DNA of 64,000 bases from Hydrogenoanaerobacterium saccharovorans (GTDB taxonomy: Bacteria > Bacillota > Clostridia > Oscillospirales > Ruminococcaceae): positions 62,001 through 126,000 of the forward strand of contig NZ_RKRD01000002.1 in NCBI RefSeq assembly GCF_003814745.1, given 5' to 3'. Under the pieces are notes generated by a model. The model was not told the origin of the DNA and searched no databases. It worked only from the letters and a program-made list of their open reading frames with translations. Position 1 is the stretch's first letter. Each line of letters starts with the position of its first letter. Position numbers and translations under genes: made by a program. Shown piece by piece: positions 1 to 9,552 of the stretch.

Positions 1-1074
1 GAAGTAATTTCAAATGTCTCACGCGCAGTATCTCCAAAAAGCACCCTTGCAGCACTCGAAGGTATTTTGCTAAAAGCACATGCAGGCAGGCTGTATCTTT
101 CAGGCTACGATTTGGATATGGGAATGTCCGCATCGATTGGTGCAAAAGTAATGGAAGAAGGCGAAATTGTACTAACGGCAAAACTTTTTGTGGATATGAT
201 CCGCAGAATGGCAAGCGAATCGATTAGTATCGAAGCCGACGAAAAATTGCTTACTGTCATCAAAGGGGGCTTTACCGAATTTACCATTCTTGGTATTCCC
301 GCTGAGGAGTTCCCTGAAATGCCGTCGGTAACCGATACCGCAGAACTGAAAATACCGCAGAATATGCTGAAAAGCATGATAGACCAAACTTTGTTCGCCA
401 TTGCTACCAACGATTCAAAGCCCGTACACACCGGCTCACTGTTCGAAATCAGCGATAATGTGCTGACGGTAGTATCGGTGGATGGTTTTCGCCTTGCGAT
501 GCGTAAAGAGCATTTGCGCGACTGTGAGGACATCTCTTTTGTTGTACCCGGCAAAACACTGTCTGAAATATCAAAACTTTTGGCAGATGATTCGGACGAC
601 ATGGTGGATGTTTATCTGTCGAACAAGCACATTATTTTTAATGTGGCCGGTTATTCCGTGGTATCTCGTTTGCTTGAGGGCGAATTTTTGGATTACAAAG
701 CAGCAATTCCGCCAAGCTCAGCGACTGTTATTACAGTAAACAAACGCGAATTTATGGATAGTATTGAGCGTACCTCTTTGCTGATTTCAGACCGTTTGAA
801 AAGCCCGCTGCGCATAAAATTCGATGAAGATACCATCAAAATGTCCTGCTCTACCGCAATTGGTAAAGCTTACGATGAGTTGAGCTGCCGTATAAACGGA
901 ACAGGGGTAGAAATGGGCTTTAACAACCGTTATCTCATTGATGCACTGCGTGCGTCCGATTGTGATGAAGTAAACCTCATCATCAACGGTGCGCTTTCTC
1001 CGATGAAGATTGTTCCGCTGAAAGATGAAAGCTTTCTATTCTTGGTTTTGCCCGTTCGTTTAAAAGCGGAGTAA
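1..1074 (+). CDS. dnaN: DNA polymerase III beta subunit (sliding clamp), 5' end outside window
   Basis: Encodes the ring-shaped processivity clamp that tethers DNA polymerase to the template. The reading frame is open from base 1, so the true start lies left of the window and 358 codons are visible. The three clamp domains are recognisable: the first ends near the segment GIPAEEFPEMP, the middle contains SVDGFRLAMR, and the C-terminus carries the peptide-binding groove near APIV-like residues (SPMKIVPL). It is followed by yaaA, recF, remB and gyrB in the order found around many Firmicutes origins, so dnaA and oriC are expected just upstream. The methionine at 67 is internal and should not be taken as the start. 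Confidence 0.97.
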   Translation, partial: EVISNVSRAVSPKSTLAALEGILLKAHAGRLYLSGYDLDMGMSASIGAKVMEEGEIVLTAKLFVDMIRRMASESISIEADEKLLTVIKGGFTEFTILGIPAEEFPEMPSVTDTAELKIPQNMLKSMIDQTLFAIATNDSKPVHTGSLFEISDNVLTVVSVDGFRLAMRKEHLRDCEDISFVVPGKTLSEISKLLADDSDDMVDVYLSNKHIIFNVAGYSVVSRLLEGEFLDYKAAIPPSSATVITVNKREFMDSIERTSLLISDRLKSPLRIKFDEDTIKMSCSTAIGKAYDELSCRINGTGVEMGFNNRYLIDALRASDCDEVNLIINGALSPMKIVPLKDESFLFLVLPVRLKAE

Positions 1075-1142
1075 CAAAAGGTAATAAATAGTTTTTACAG
1101 TTTGAAATCTAAGTAACAGATTTCAAGAAAGGTTGGGATTTG

Positions 1143-1367
1143 ATGGAGAAAATGCAAATCACCATTCATACAGAATTTATTAAGCTCGACCAGTTTTTAA
1201 AATTTTCTGGGCTTGTGGAGACCGGCGGACATGCTAAGGAAATCGTTGCGGAAGGTGCAGTTAAAGTGAACGGAGAAATTTGCACGATGCGTGGCAAAAA
1301 AATTCGCCCCGGTGACACGGTTGAGCTGGATGACACTTGTTTAGAGGTTGTGGCGGGTGAAAATTGA
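1143..1367 (+). CDS. yaaA: S4-domain RNA-binding protein of the YaaA type
   Basis: A protein of about 74 residues made almost wholly of one S4 RNA-binding domain (KLDQFLKFSGLVETGGHAK and VKVNGE, then GDTVEL). Homologues sit between dnaN and recF in Bacillus and Clostridia and have been linked to ribosome assembly; the precise role here is inferred from family and position. ATG at 1143 was chosen over TTG 1140 because of an AAAGG about ten bases upstream. The last codons overlap the start of recF, implying translational coupling. Confidence 0.85.
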   Translation: MEKMQITIHTEFIKLDQFLKFSGLVETGGHAKEIVAEGAVKVNGEICTMRGKKIRPGDTVELDDTCLEVVAGEN

Positions 1368-2463
1368 TGCACTGAAACTCACAAATTTCCGCAATATCGC
1401 ATCTTTAGAGTTACAGCCTGTCGAACGTGTCAATATTATCTATGGGAATAATGCCCAAGGCAAAACCAATTTGATTGAAGCACTCTGGCTGCTTACCGGC
1501 GCAAAAAGCTTTCGCGGTGCAAAAGACGCAGAGCTATTGTTGTTTGGTAGTGATTATGCCAAAATAGAAGCAGATTTTTATAAAGAAGGGCGCGTACAGA
1601 CAGCTCAGATACTGTTTGCGGCAAAAAAACAAGCACAACTGAATGAAATCAATCTGTCTTCGGTGACAGGGCTTGCAGGTATATTTTGTGCGGTGGTGTT
1701 TTCGCCTTCGCACCTTGGCCTCATACAAGACGGACCGAGTGCCAGACGGCGGTTTGCCGATACCTGCATCTGCCAGATATCACCGAAGTTTATTGCCTTA
1801 ATGAGTGATTACAACCGTACCTTGCTGCAGCGAAACAGCCTGCTCAAAGACATCTCGTATTCTGCTTACTTGCTGGATACGCTGGATGTGTGGGATGACA
1901 GGCTTGCCGCCCTTTCTGCACTGATTGTTAAAAACCGCAAGCAATATTTGCAGCGGCTCGCCGTACATGCCGGCGAAATTTACAGCGGTATTTCCTCGGA
2001 AAAAGAAACCCTGCATATGCGCTATGCCGCTTCGGCAGGGCTTACCGATGACATCCCCGCCGAGCAATATAAGCAATGGTTTTTGCAGGTACTGGCAAAA
2101 GCGCGGGCAGAGGACATTAAAACGGGCTGTACCTCGGTAGGCCCGCACCGCGATGATATTGATTTTGAAATCAACGGGGTGGATGTGCGCAGTTTTGGCT
2201 CGCAGGGGCAGCAGCGCAGCAGCGTTTTGGCACTTAAGCTTGCCGAAAGCCGCCTGATTTCGGAACTGCTGCACGATGAACCGATTATATTGCTCGACGA
2301 TGTGATGAGCGAATTGGATAAAAACAGGCAGGATTACCTGCTGAATCATCTCAGTGGGAATCAGGTATTTATTACCTGCTGCGACAAAGCTTGTTTTGAT
2401 AACTTGCAAAACGGCAAAGCGTTCCACATGGTAAACGGCGGTTTGCAAAACACGCAGAGCTGA
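1357..2463 (+). CDS. recF: DNA replication and repair protein RecF
   Basis: SMC-like ATPase that helps load RecA at single-strand gaps. Visible features are the N-terminal KLTNFRN motif, a Walker A (GNNAQGKTN), an ABC-type signature region (FGSQGQQRS) and a Walker B/D-loop (IILLDDVMSELD). About 368 residues, the normal RecF length. GTG 1357 is preferred to the TTG at 1348 because it gives the usual RecF N-terminus (short stretch, then LTNFRN) and sits nine bases after an AGAGG. The start overlaps the end of yaaA by 11 bases. Confidence 0.95.
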   Translation: MKIDALKLTNFRNIASLELQPVERVNIIYGNNAQGKTNLIEALWLLTGAKSFRGAKDAELLLFGSDYAKIEADFYKEGRVQTAQILFAAKKQAQLNEINLSSVTGLAGIFCAVVFSPSHLGLIQDGPSARRRFADTCICQISPKFIALMSDYNRTLLQRNSLLKDISYSAYLLDTLDVWDDRLAALSALIVKNRKQYLQRLAVHAGEIYSGISSEKETLHMRYAASAGLTDDIPAEQYKQWFLQVLAKARAEDIKTGCTSVGPHRDDIDFEINGVDVRSFGSQGQQRSSVLALKLAESRLISELLHDEPIILLDDVMSELDKNRQDYLLNHLSGNQVFITCCDKACFDNLQNGKAFHMVNGGLQNTQS

Positions 2464-2481
2464 TGAGAAAGGAGAGTTTTT

Positions 2482-2751
2482 ATGTACCTGCATCTAGGCC
2501 AGGATACCGTGGTGCGCACGAGCGATATCATTGGTATTTTTGACATCGAAAACACCTCGCTTTCGCGTTCCACCCGCGGTTATCTGGCGCAGGCAGAAAA
2601 AAACAAGCTGGTGGTAAATGTCTCTTACGAAATGCCAAAAAGTTTTGTAGTATGCTGCGAAAAAGGCAAGCAGCGTGTTTATATTTCGCAAATATCTTCC
2701 GCAACGCTGAAAAAACGTTCCGGTTATATAGACGATATCTCAAATGTATAA
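2482..2751 (+). CDS. remB: DUF370 extracellular-matrix regulator RemB-like
   Basis: Small protein of 89 residues with the DUF370 hallmark start (YLHLGQDTVVRTSDIIGIFD). In Bacillus the RemA/RemB proteins of this family are DNA-binding activators of biofilm-matrix and osmoprotection genes, and the gene between recF and gyrB is yaaB/remB. The match rests on the N-terminal motif and position. GAAAGGAG lies upstream of the ATG. Its regulatory targets in this organism cannot be inferred from the window. Confidence 0.85.
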   Translation: MYLHLGQDTVVRTSDIIGIFDIENTSLSRSTRGYLAQAEKNKLVVNVSYEMPKSFVVCCEKGKQRVYISQISSATLKKRSGYIDDISNV

Positions 2752-2789
2752 AAATCAACGGGGAACTTCCCCTAATGGAGGTCATAGCA

Positions 2790-4748
2790 TTGGAAAATAC
2801 ACCTCACACAATGCACGAAAACAACTACAGCGCAGATGATATTCAGGTACTCGAAGGGCTTGAAGCGGTTCGCAAACGCCCGGGTATGTACATCGGTTCT
2901 ACCGGGCCGAAAGGTCTGCATCACCTTGTGTATGAGGTAGTGGACAACGCCATCGATGAGGCTCTTGCCGGCTACTGTACACAAATTACGGTAGAAATTA
3001 TGCAAGGCGATATCATTAAGGTTACCGACAACGGCCGTGGTATTCCCGTCGGCGTCAATGCCAAAACAGGGCTACCTGCAGTTACCGTGGTATTTACTAT
3101 CCTGCATGCGGGCGGTAAATTCGGCGGCAGCGGTTACAAAGTTTCAGGCGGTTTGCACGGTGTAGGTGCATCGGTTGTAAATGCGTTGTCAGAATATCTC
3201 GAGGTTGAGGTTTGCGACGGTGAGCACCGCTATTATCAGCGGTTCGAGCGCGGCAACCTGGTTGCGCCGCTAAAAATTGTGGGCGATACCACCGAGACCG
3301 GCACCACCGTTTTATTTAAACCCGACCCCGAGATATTTTCGGAGACAACCACATATGAATACGATATTTTACTGAACCGCCTGCGTGAGCAAGCATTTTT
3401 GAATGCAGGCGTGAATATTTTGCTCACCGATACGCGCGATTTACTCAACCCGCGCGAAGACAAACTGCATTACGAGGGTGGTATCCGCAGTTTTGTAGAG
3501 CATATTCACATCAAAAAAGCCCAAGAAACGCTGCACGATGAGGTTATTTATCTTTCTGCCGCCGAGGGGAACACCACAGCCGAAGTTGCCATGCAGTACA
3601 ATGACAGCTTTAACGAAGTTTTACTGAGTTTTGCCAACAACATCCATACCACCGATGGCGGTACCCACGAAACAGGCTTTAAAAATGCACTTACCCGTGT
3701 GTTTAACGACTATGCACGTAAAAACAATATTCTTAAAGAAGCCGATAAAAACTTCGTGGGCGAGGATGTACGCGAAGGGCTTACCGCAATTATTTCGGTT
3801 AAGCTGACCGATGCACAGTTTGAAGGCCAGACAAAAGCCAAGCTTGGCAACACCGATATCCGCTCGATTGTGGAGGGTTTGGTGTACAACAAGCTGATGA
3901 CCTATTTTGAAGAAAACCCGGCTACCGCAAGGGCGATTTTAGAAAAAGCTACCACCGCTGCAAAAGCGCGTGAAGCTGCCCGCCGTGCAAGAGACCTCAC
4001 CCGCCGTAAATCGGCTTTAGAAACGGCGAGCCTGCCCGGCAAACTTGCCGACTGCTCCGAACGCGGCAGCGAGGGTACCGAGATTTACATCGTCGAGGGT
4101 GACTCGGCAGGCGGCTCTGCCAAGATGGGCAGAGACAGGCGCTTTCAGGCGATTCTGCCGCTGTGGGGCAAAATGCTCAATGTAGAAAAAGCAAGGCTTG
4201 AGCGTGTTTACGGCAACGAAAAGCTGATGCCTGTTGTCACCGCACTGGGCACCGGAATCGGGGACGAGTTCGACATCACAAAATTGCGCTACGGTAAAAT
4301 TATTATCATGGCGGATGCCGATGTCGATGGTTCTCATATTCGTACCCTGCTTCTCACTTTCTTCTTCCGTTTTATGCGGCCGTTAATAGAGGATGGACAT
4401 ATTTACCTCGCACAACCCCCGCTGTTTAAAGTGGCACGCGGCAAAAAGGTGCGCTATGCTTACTCCGAGGAGGAGAGAGACCAGTATACTATCGAACTTT
4501 ACCCCGATGCCGTCGAAAACCCAAATATTAAAAAAGACATCCAGCGCTACAAAGGTCTCGGTGAGATGGACCCGGTGCAGCTGTGGGAAACCACAATGGA
4601 CCCCGAGACTCGTACGATGATTAAAGTGGATATGGAAGATGCGGCAACAGCGGATGAAATATTTACAATTCTGATGGGTGACAAAGTTGCCCCGCGCCGT
4701 GAGTTTATAGAGAAAAATGCGCGTTATGTACGAAATCTCGACATTTAA
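2790..4748 (+). CDS. gyrB: DNA gyrase subunit B
   Basis: ATPase subunit of the type IIA topoisomerase that introduces negative supercoils. Seen in order: GHKL ATPase (EVVDNAIDEALAG, then DNGRGIPV and GGLHGVGASVVNA), transducer domain, and the TOPRIM domain with EGDSAGG and DADVDGSHIR. About 652 residues, without the extra C-terminal insert of enterobacterial GyrB. The start is taken as TTG 2790 because a perfect GGAGG ends eight bases before it; the ATG at 2775 overlaps that ribosome binding site and an upstream in-frame extension runs into remB. Partner gyrA follows after one small gene. Confidence 0.97.
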   Translation: MENTPHTMHENNYSADDIQVLEGLEAVRKRPGMYIGSTGPKGLHHLVYEVVDNAIDEALAGYCTQITVEIMQGDIIKVTDNGRGIPVGVNAKTGLPAVTVVFTILHAGGKFGGSGYKVSGGLHGVGASVVNALSEYLEVEVCDGEHRYYQRFERGNLVAPLKIVGDTTETGTTVLFKPDPEIFSETTTYEYDILLNRLREQAFLNAGVNILLTDTRDLLNPREDKLHYEGGIRSFVEHIHIKKAQETLHDEVIYLSAAEGNTTAEVAMQYNDSFNEVLLSFANNIHTTDGGTHETGFKNALTRVFNDYARKNNILKEADKNFVGEDVREGLTAIISVKLTDAQFEGQTKAKLGNTDIRSIVEGLVYNKLMTYFEENPATARAILEKATTAAKAREAARRARDLTRRKSALETASLPGKLADCSERGSEGTEIYIVEGDSAGGSAKMGRDRRFQAILPLWGKMLNVEKARLERVYGNEKLMPVVTALGTGIGDEFDITKLRYGKIIIMADADVDGSHIRTLLLTFFFRFMRPLIEDGHIYLAQPPLFKVARGKKVRYAYSEEERDQYTIELYPDAVENPNIKKDIQRYKGLGEMDPVQLWETTMDPETRTMIKVDMEDAATADEIFTILMGDKVAPRREFIEKNARYVRNLDI

Positions 4749-4763
4749 ATTTGAGGTGGAACG

Positions 4764-5273
4764 ATGGAACAAACCGACGATTGTGCCGTACAGATTGAAT
4801 ACCAAACAAACTACGACGACCTGATGCTTGCACTGAAACTTGCAGAACGTGCCGACACCAAAAACAAACGCTGGGTAGTGCTGATAACCTGGTGCGCATT
4901 TGCCGCCGGTATGCTGCCGATTTCCCCGCTGTTCAGTGCGGTATTTGCAGCAGCAGCGGTTTATACCCTGTATATGCGGTGGATTCGCCCGCACAGTAAC
5001 CGGCATAAACTTGCAAAGCAGATTGCCGAAAAAGGTGCAACCTACTGCCTGCGCGTATTTGCAAAGGGTATTGCAATAACCGAAGGGGAGCAAACCCACC
5101 GTTTGTTTTACAGTGAGATGCGTACAATCGAAAGTGACAGCCTGTTTTTGCTGTTTCATAAACAATATGCGCTGATGGTAATTCCCAAACGGTATTTCGG
5201 CGAACAGCTGGAAGCCGCAAAGCAGCTTTTTATCAGCGGGATGGCTGAGAATTACCGAAAAATTTCTGAATGA
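4764..5273 (+). CDS. YcxB-like two-helix membrane protein
   Basis: 169-residue protein with two adjacent hydrophobic segments (roughly residues 39-70), followed by a beta-rich soluble tail containing LFYSEMRTIESD and YALMVIPKRYF. This layout fits the YcxB-like family, whose function is unknown. It lies between gyrB and gyrA, 15 bases after gyrB, so it is probably cotranscribed with gyrB. The ribosome site GAGGTGG precedes the ATG. The position between the gyrase genes does not by itself imply a role in topology. Confidence 0.6.
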   Translation: MEQTDDCAVQIEYQTNYDDLMLALKLAERADTKNKRWVVLITWCAFAAGMLPISPLFSAVFAAAAVYTLYMRWIRPHSNRHKLAKQIAEKGATYCLRVFAKGIAITEGEQTHRLFYSEMRTIESDSLFLLFHKQYALMVIPKRYFGEQLEAAKQLFISGMAENYRKISE

Positions 5274-5393
5274 TAAACACACAAACCTTGCCCCGCAGGG
5301 TATCAGAAAAATACAGCAGGTTTTAGCCCGATTAACACCGATGAATTGTAACGTTTTTATGGGTGCTACCTGCAGAAGAATGGTGATTAATAG

Positions 5394-7955
5394 ATGTATA
5401 ATGAGGATTCAAAGCTCATTGTTGTAGACATTGAGCAGGAGATGAAAAAGTCTTTCCTCGACTATTCCATGTCCGTCATTGTGGCGCGTGCTCTGCCGGA
5501 TGTGCGCGATGGCTTAAAGCCCGTACACAGAAGAATTTTGTACACAATGTATGAAAATGGATTGTACCCCGAAAAAGCATACCGTAAATGCGCGGATACC
5601 GTAGGTACCGTACTGGGTCGTTATCATCCGCATGGTGACGCCTCGGTTTACGATGCTTTGGTACGTTTGGCGCAGGATTTCTCCCTGCGTTATCCGCTTG
5701 TGGACGGCCACGGAAACTTTGGTTCGGTTGACGGCGACCCAGCGGCTGCTTACCGATACACCGAGAGCAGAATGGCGAAAATGGCAATGCCACTGCTTAC
5801 CGATATTGATAAAGAAACTGTGGATTTTACACCCAACTACGATGACCGTATTTTGGAACCCTCTGTTTTGCCCTCGCGCTACCCCAACCTTTTGGTAAAC
5901 GGTTCAACGGGTATTGCTGTTGGTATGGCAACCAATATTCCTCCGCACAACCTGCGCGAGGTAATTGATGCTGCCTGCTGCCTGATTGACAACCCCGATG
6001 CCACACTGGACGATTTGATGGAGCATGTCAAAGGCCCCGACTTCCCCACTGCGGGCATTATTATGGGGCGCAAAGGCATCCGCAGTGCTTATGCCACAGG
6101 GCGCGGGCGCATTATTCTGCGTGCCCGTGCAGAAATCGAAGAGCTTAAAAACGGCAGAGAGCGCATAGTTGTAACCGAAATTCCGTACATGGTAAACAAA
6201 TCGCGTTTGATTGAAAACATGGCGGAACTTGTAAAAGACAAACGGATTGAAATGATCAGCGACCTGCGCGACGAATCGGACCGCGACGGTATGCGGATTG
6301 TGGTAGAGCTGAAAAAAGAAGCGAACGCACAAATTGTGCTGAACCAACTGTATAGTTATACCCAAATGCAAGAAACCGTGGGTGTGATTATGCTTTGCAT
6401 TGTAGATGGTGTACCAAAAGAACTCACCTTGAAAGAAATGCTGCATGAATACATCAAGTTTCAAGAAGAGGTTATCGTTCGCAGAACAAAATTCGACCTG
6501 CGCAAAGCGCAAGATCGTGAACATATTTTACAGGGCTTAAAAATTGCACAGGATAATATTGATGAGGTTATCTCCATCATTCGTTCTTCGCGCGATAATA
6601 ACGAGAGTAAGCCCCGATTGATGGAACGCTTCGGTCTTACCGAAATTCAGGCATCCGCAATTATTGCAATGCGTTTAGGGCAGCTTGCCGGTTTGGAACG
6701 CGAGAAAATTGAAAACGAGCTGGCTGAGATTATGGCTAAAATCGCCGAATACGAAGCAATTCTTTCGGATGAAAACAAAGTTTTGCAAATTATCAAGGAA
6801 GAGATTACCGCAATAAAAGATAAATTTGGTGATGAACGCCGCACCGAGATTATGGCAGTAAGCGGTGAGGTTGATATTGAGGATTTAATACCGGTTGAGG
6901 ATTGCGTTATTACGCTCACCCACTTTGGATACCTCAAACGTATGGCGATGGATGTTTATAAAACACAGCGCCGCGGCGGCAGAGGTATTTCGGGCATGAC
7001 GCGCCGTGATGAAGATTTTGTGGAGGAGCTGTTTATCTGTTCTACACACGATTACGTGATGTTCTTCTCCAACATGGGGCGTGTATACCGCTTGAAAGGC
7101 TACGAGATTGCCGAATGCAGCCGTACCTCAAGAGGCACCAACATCATCAATCTTCTGCCGCTTGAGCAGGGTGAAAAAATCACCTCGATGATCAAGGTAG
7201 GCGAGTACGATGATGATAAATATCTTGTTATGGTTACTCGTCAGGGTACTGTAAAGCGCAGCCAGCTTTCGCTGTATAAAAATGTGCGCAAAGGCGGTCT
7301 TATCGCTATCAGCCTAGACGAGGGTGACGAGCTTGCCTGGGTTCGCGAAACAAACGGCGAAAACGAAATGATTATCGCAACCAGAATGGGTATGGCGATC
7401 CGCTTTAAAGAGACCGACCTTCGCCCGTTGGGCAGAAATACACGCGGTGTACGTGCAATCAGTCTCAAAGAGGGTGACGAGGTTGTAGGCATGGCAAGAA
7501 CCCGCGAGGGTGCTACCATCCTCACCATTACCGAAAAAGGTTCGGGTAGACGTACAGAAATTGACGAGTATCGCCTGCAAAACCGCGGCGGTAAGGGCAT
7601 CCTCAACTACAAGTGCAATGAGGAAAAAGGTTTGGTTGCAGGCATTAAGGTAGTTGATGACGACGATGATGTCATTATGATTACCGATGACGGCGTTATC
7701 ATCCGTATCTCGGTAGACGAAATCAACAAGCAGTCTCGTTACGCAGGCGGTGTGCGTGTTATGCGTGTTGCCGACGGCGGACGCATTGTTACCCTCGCCC
7801 GTGCGCCCAAAGAGGACGTTGATGACGACGAGATTGAAGACGAACTTGACGGTGAAACCGGAGAGGCACAACAGAATGAGCCGGAAAATATCGGTGAGGA
7901 CGCAACTGAGGCAGCCGAAGAGATTGCTGACGTGGACGAAGAGCCTGAAGAATAA
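5394..7955 (+). CDS. gyrA: DNA gyrase subunit A
   Basis: DNA cleavage and rejoining subunit of gyrase. The catalytic tyrosine is Tyr122 in AYRYTESR, and the GyrA-box QRRGGRG that distinguishes gyrase from topoisomerase IV is present near residue 523, followed by the six-bladed C-terminal pinwheel. 853 residues, ending in an acidic tail of about 45 residues rich in Asp and Glu. The quinolone-determining region reads HPHGDASVYD, giving Ala83, Ser84 and Asp87 in E. coli-equivalent numbering. The ribosome site is weak (GGTGAT). A strong hairpin follows the stop codon. Confidence 0.97.
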   Translation: MYNEDSKLIVVDIEQEMKKSFLDYSMSVIVARALPDVRDGLKPVHRRILYTMYENGLYPEKAYRKCADTVGTVLGRYHPHGDASVYDALVRLAQDFSLRYPLVDGHGNFGSVDGDPAAAYRYTESRMAKMAMPLLTDIDKETVDFTPNYDDRILEPSVLPSRYPNLLVNGSTGIAVGMATNIPPHNLREVIDAACCLIDNPDATLDDLMEHVKGPDFPTAGIIMGRKGIRSAYATGRGRIILRARAEIEELKNGRERIVVTEIPYMVNKSRLIENMAELVKDKRIEMISDLRDESDRDGMRIVVELKKEANAQIVLNQLYSYTQMQETVGVIMLCIVDGVPKELTLKEMLHEYIKFQEEVIVRRTKFDLRKAQDREHILQGLKIAQDNIDEVISIIRSSRDNNESKPRLMERFGLTEIQASAIIAMRLGQLAGLEREKIENELAEIMAKIAEYEAILSDENKVLQIIKEEITAIKDKFGDERRTEIMAVSGEVDIEDLIPVEDCVITLTHFGYLKRMAMDVYKTQRRGGRGISGMTRRDEDFVEELFICSTHDYVMFFSNMGRVYRLKGYEIAECSRTSRGTNIINLLPLEQGEKITSMIKVGEYDDDKYLVMVTRQGTVKRSQLSLYKNVRKGGLIAISLDEGDELAWVRETNGENEMIIATRMGMAIRFKETDLRPLGRNTRGVRAISLKEGDEVVGMARTREGATILTITEKGSGRRTEIDEYRLQNRGGKGILNYKCNEEKGLVAGIKVVDDDDDVIMITDDGVIIRISVDEINKQSRYAGGVRVMRVADGGRIVTLARAPKEDVDDDEIEDELDGETGEAQQNEPENIGEDATEAAEEIADVDEEPEE

Positions 7956-8010
7956 AGTAAAATATAAAAAAAGAACCGGACATTAGACTGTACGGGATAG
8001 GCATACTTTC

Positions 8011-8050
8011 TAAAAGCGGTAATTACAAAATGCTGTAATTACCGCTTTTA
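8011..8050 (+). terminator. Perfect 16-bp hairpin after gyrA
   Basis: The arms 8011-8026 and 8035-8050 are exact inverse complements with an 8-base loop. The position 55 bases after the gyrA stop suits a transcription terminator, although the T-run is short (TTTTATG). Confidence 0.65.
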
Positions 8051-8193
8051 TGTTATGAGGGTTCGCGAAATCTCCCTACAAGAAAGTCGTAAATAACGTA
8101 TCTCGGCTTAGCCATGTTGTGGTTGAAGTTACATTTTATACAGTATATGAAGATATAAAAATCATTTGTATTTTGCGAAAAGGAGAGGATTTT

Positions 8194-8658
8194 GTGAGAA
8201 ACCCTAAATATGTCAGCAAACCTTTTTCTCAAATATTTCTCATTCTTGCGGTCCTATTTTTGCTTATGGGCATATTGTTATTTTTCGGTGTTATGAGCCC
8301 GAGTAAAAATTCAATGGTGCAAGATGCAAGTATCATGGGCACTGTCTTTAGTACCATTGGCGGCTTGTTTGCCATTGCTGCATTTATACTTAGTTGGATA
8401 AGTGTTTTGAAGAATAAATTGCATAATACTTTGCACAGCGAAGGTATTAATATAAAAGGATATGTCGAAAGTGTTAAGCGTATAAAATCGATTTCTTACC
8501 GAAGACAGTCGCCATACAGAATTTATTACGCATACTCATTTGATGGTAATACGTTTAACAAAAAGAGCTATTTATTATGGGATAAGCCCCGCCAAAATAA
8601 AGGCGATGAGATTGATGTTTATGTAGACAAAATGGGTCATTCGACAATATGTATTTAA
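8194..8658 (+). CDS. DUF3592-like membrane protein
   Basis: About 154 residues with two hydrophobic helices near the N-terminus (FLILAVLFLLMGILLFF and a second around residue 60), then a soluble beta domain with YYAYSFDGNTFNKKS and GDEIDVYVDK typical of DUF3592. The start is set at GTG 8194, eight bases after AGGAG; the longer upstream reading frame has no ribosome site. Function is unknown. Lone gene with a hairpin on either side. Confidence 0.6.
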   Translation: MRNPKYVSKPFSQIFLILAVLFLLMGILLFFGVMSPSKNSMVQDASIMGTVFSTIGGLFAIAAFILSWISVLKNKLHNTLHSEGINIKGYVESVKRIKSISYRRQSPYRIYYAYSFDGNTFNKKSYLLWDKPRQNKGDEIDVYVDKMGHSTICI

Positions 8659-8686
8659 GTTGGAGATTATAAGCATAACACGCAAA

Positions 8687-8718
8687 AAAAGAGCCATCGT
8701 TTTTAAACGAGCTCTTTT
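8687..8718 (+). terminator. Hairpin terminator after DUF3592 gene
   Basis: AAAAGAGC (8687-8694) pairs with GCTCTTTT (8711-8718), with an inner CGTTT/AAACG extension. It lies about 30 bases after the stop of the upstream gene. Confidence 0.6.
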
Positions 8719-8789
8719 AAAACACGCCTATGACGTAAAGCATTTTGTCCGGTTTCTTAGTGGAGTTTAAAATGTAATGAAAGAGGTTA

Positions 8790-8824
8790 AATTGGCAGAC
8801 AGTAATATTTACTGCCTGCCAATT
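8790..8824 (-). terminator. Inverted repeat downstream of the TetR-linked membrane gene
   Basis: AATTGGCAG/CTGCCAATT outer arms and CAGTAA/TTACTG inner arms with one mismatch between them. It lies just past the stop of the minus-strand membrane protein gene. The T-run on that strand is short, so termination is likely but not certain. Confidence 0.5.
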
Positions 8825-8836
8825 GCGTTTTTGAGC

Positions 8837-9505
8837 TTATTTATGAATGCTTCTTTTCATATCGCTATACCCAATCCAAACCGTCCAAACGTAGGCACAG
8901 GTTTTCGGTATCATTAATATACCAACAAGGGGGAAGGTATCTGCCCATAAAACAACCGGGATATAAAAAGCAAAGCTTAGCACAATGGTCAGCCACATAA
9001 AACCAAAAGAGCGGTCATTGTGTTGCTTTGCACTTTGGTAGAACAACACGATAATCAGCAGCCCTAAAAGCGCAAAGGGAATGTTGCGGTAAATCCCCCA
9101 CGATAAGGGCGCATTTGCACTCGTCCATGCGTTTTGGGGGAAGAAGCACAGTGCAATTCGAACAATAGCCAAAAGATAAACTGCGAAAGTAACCCCTTGT
9201 TTGCCCTGTATATCGTAGCGTTTGCGCCAAATGTAGTACAAAAGAATATAAAACAAAGTCATGGTGATGGAAGTGATAAATTTACCGATTCCCAGTGCCG
9301 CAGTGTAATTTTCAAGCCCTGTTGTAGATAAAGCGACAGCACGCGGAACAAGGTGGAAGGCATCGCCCGAGCCAAGCACAATCGCCATAATACCAAATAG
9401 TAAGTATTGTTTATTGCCTTTGGCGTTTTTAACCATAAGGATACCCAGGGTAACCACAGTGGTGAGATAAACTACATCAAATATCGTTTCCATAATTGAT
9501 TGCAT
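8837..9505 (-). CDS. Multi-pass membrane protein, TetR-linked, unknown function
   Basis: 222 residues with about seven hydrophobic segments spaced along the whole length, few charged residues, and small loops (for example LGSGDAFHLVPRA and YIWRKRYDIQGKQ). No transporter motif or family that I recognise. ATG 9505 is chosen because a full AGGAGG ends seven bases before it. A 13-bp palindrome, TGAACATTGTTCA, lies at 9523-9535 directly upstream and is identical to the one before the adjacent TetR gene. The protein is therefore probably the regulated target of that repressor. A signal-responsive membrane sensor or transporter is possible but is only inference. Confidence 0.7.
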   Translation of the reverse strand: MQSIMETIFDVVYLTTVVTLGILMVKNAKGNKQYLLFGIMAIVLGSGDAFHLVPRAVALSTTGLENYTAALGIGKFITSITMTLFYILLYYIWRKRYDIQGKQGVTFAVYLLAIVRIALCFFPQNAWTSANAPLSWGIYRNIPFALLGLLIIVLFYQSAKQHNDRSFGFMWLTIVLSFAFYIPVVLWADTFPLVGILMIPKTCAYVWTVWIGYSDMKRSIHK

Positions 9506-9522
9506 TGTAAAACCTCCTATTA

Positions 9523-9535
9523 TGAACATTGTTCA
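9523..9535. promoter_or_regulatory. Putative TetR operator upstream of membrane protein gene
   Basis: The 13-bp inverted repeat TGAACATTGTTCA lies five bases upstream of the AGGAGG of the minus-strand membrane gene. The same sequence, read on the other strand, precedes the TetR gene at 10153-10165. Confidence 0.65.
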
Positions 9536-9552
9536 GTTAGATATCTATTGAA

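Noticed and set aside
1..66. Start of dnaN at the methionine codon at 67
   Set aside because: The frame is open before it and the sequence there matches the clamp N-terminal part, so the start is outside the window.
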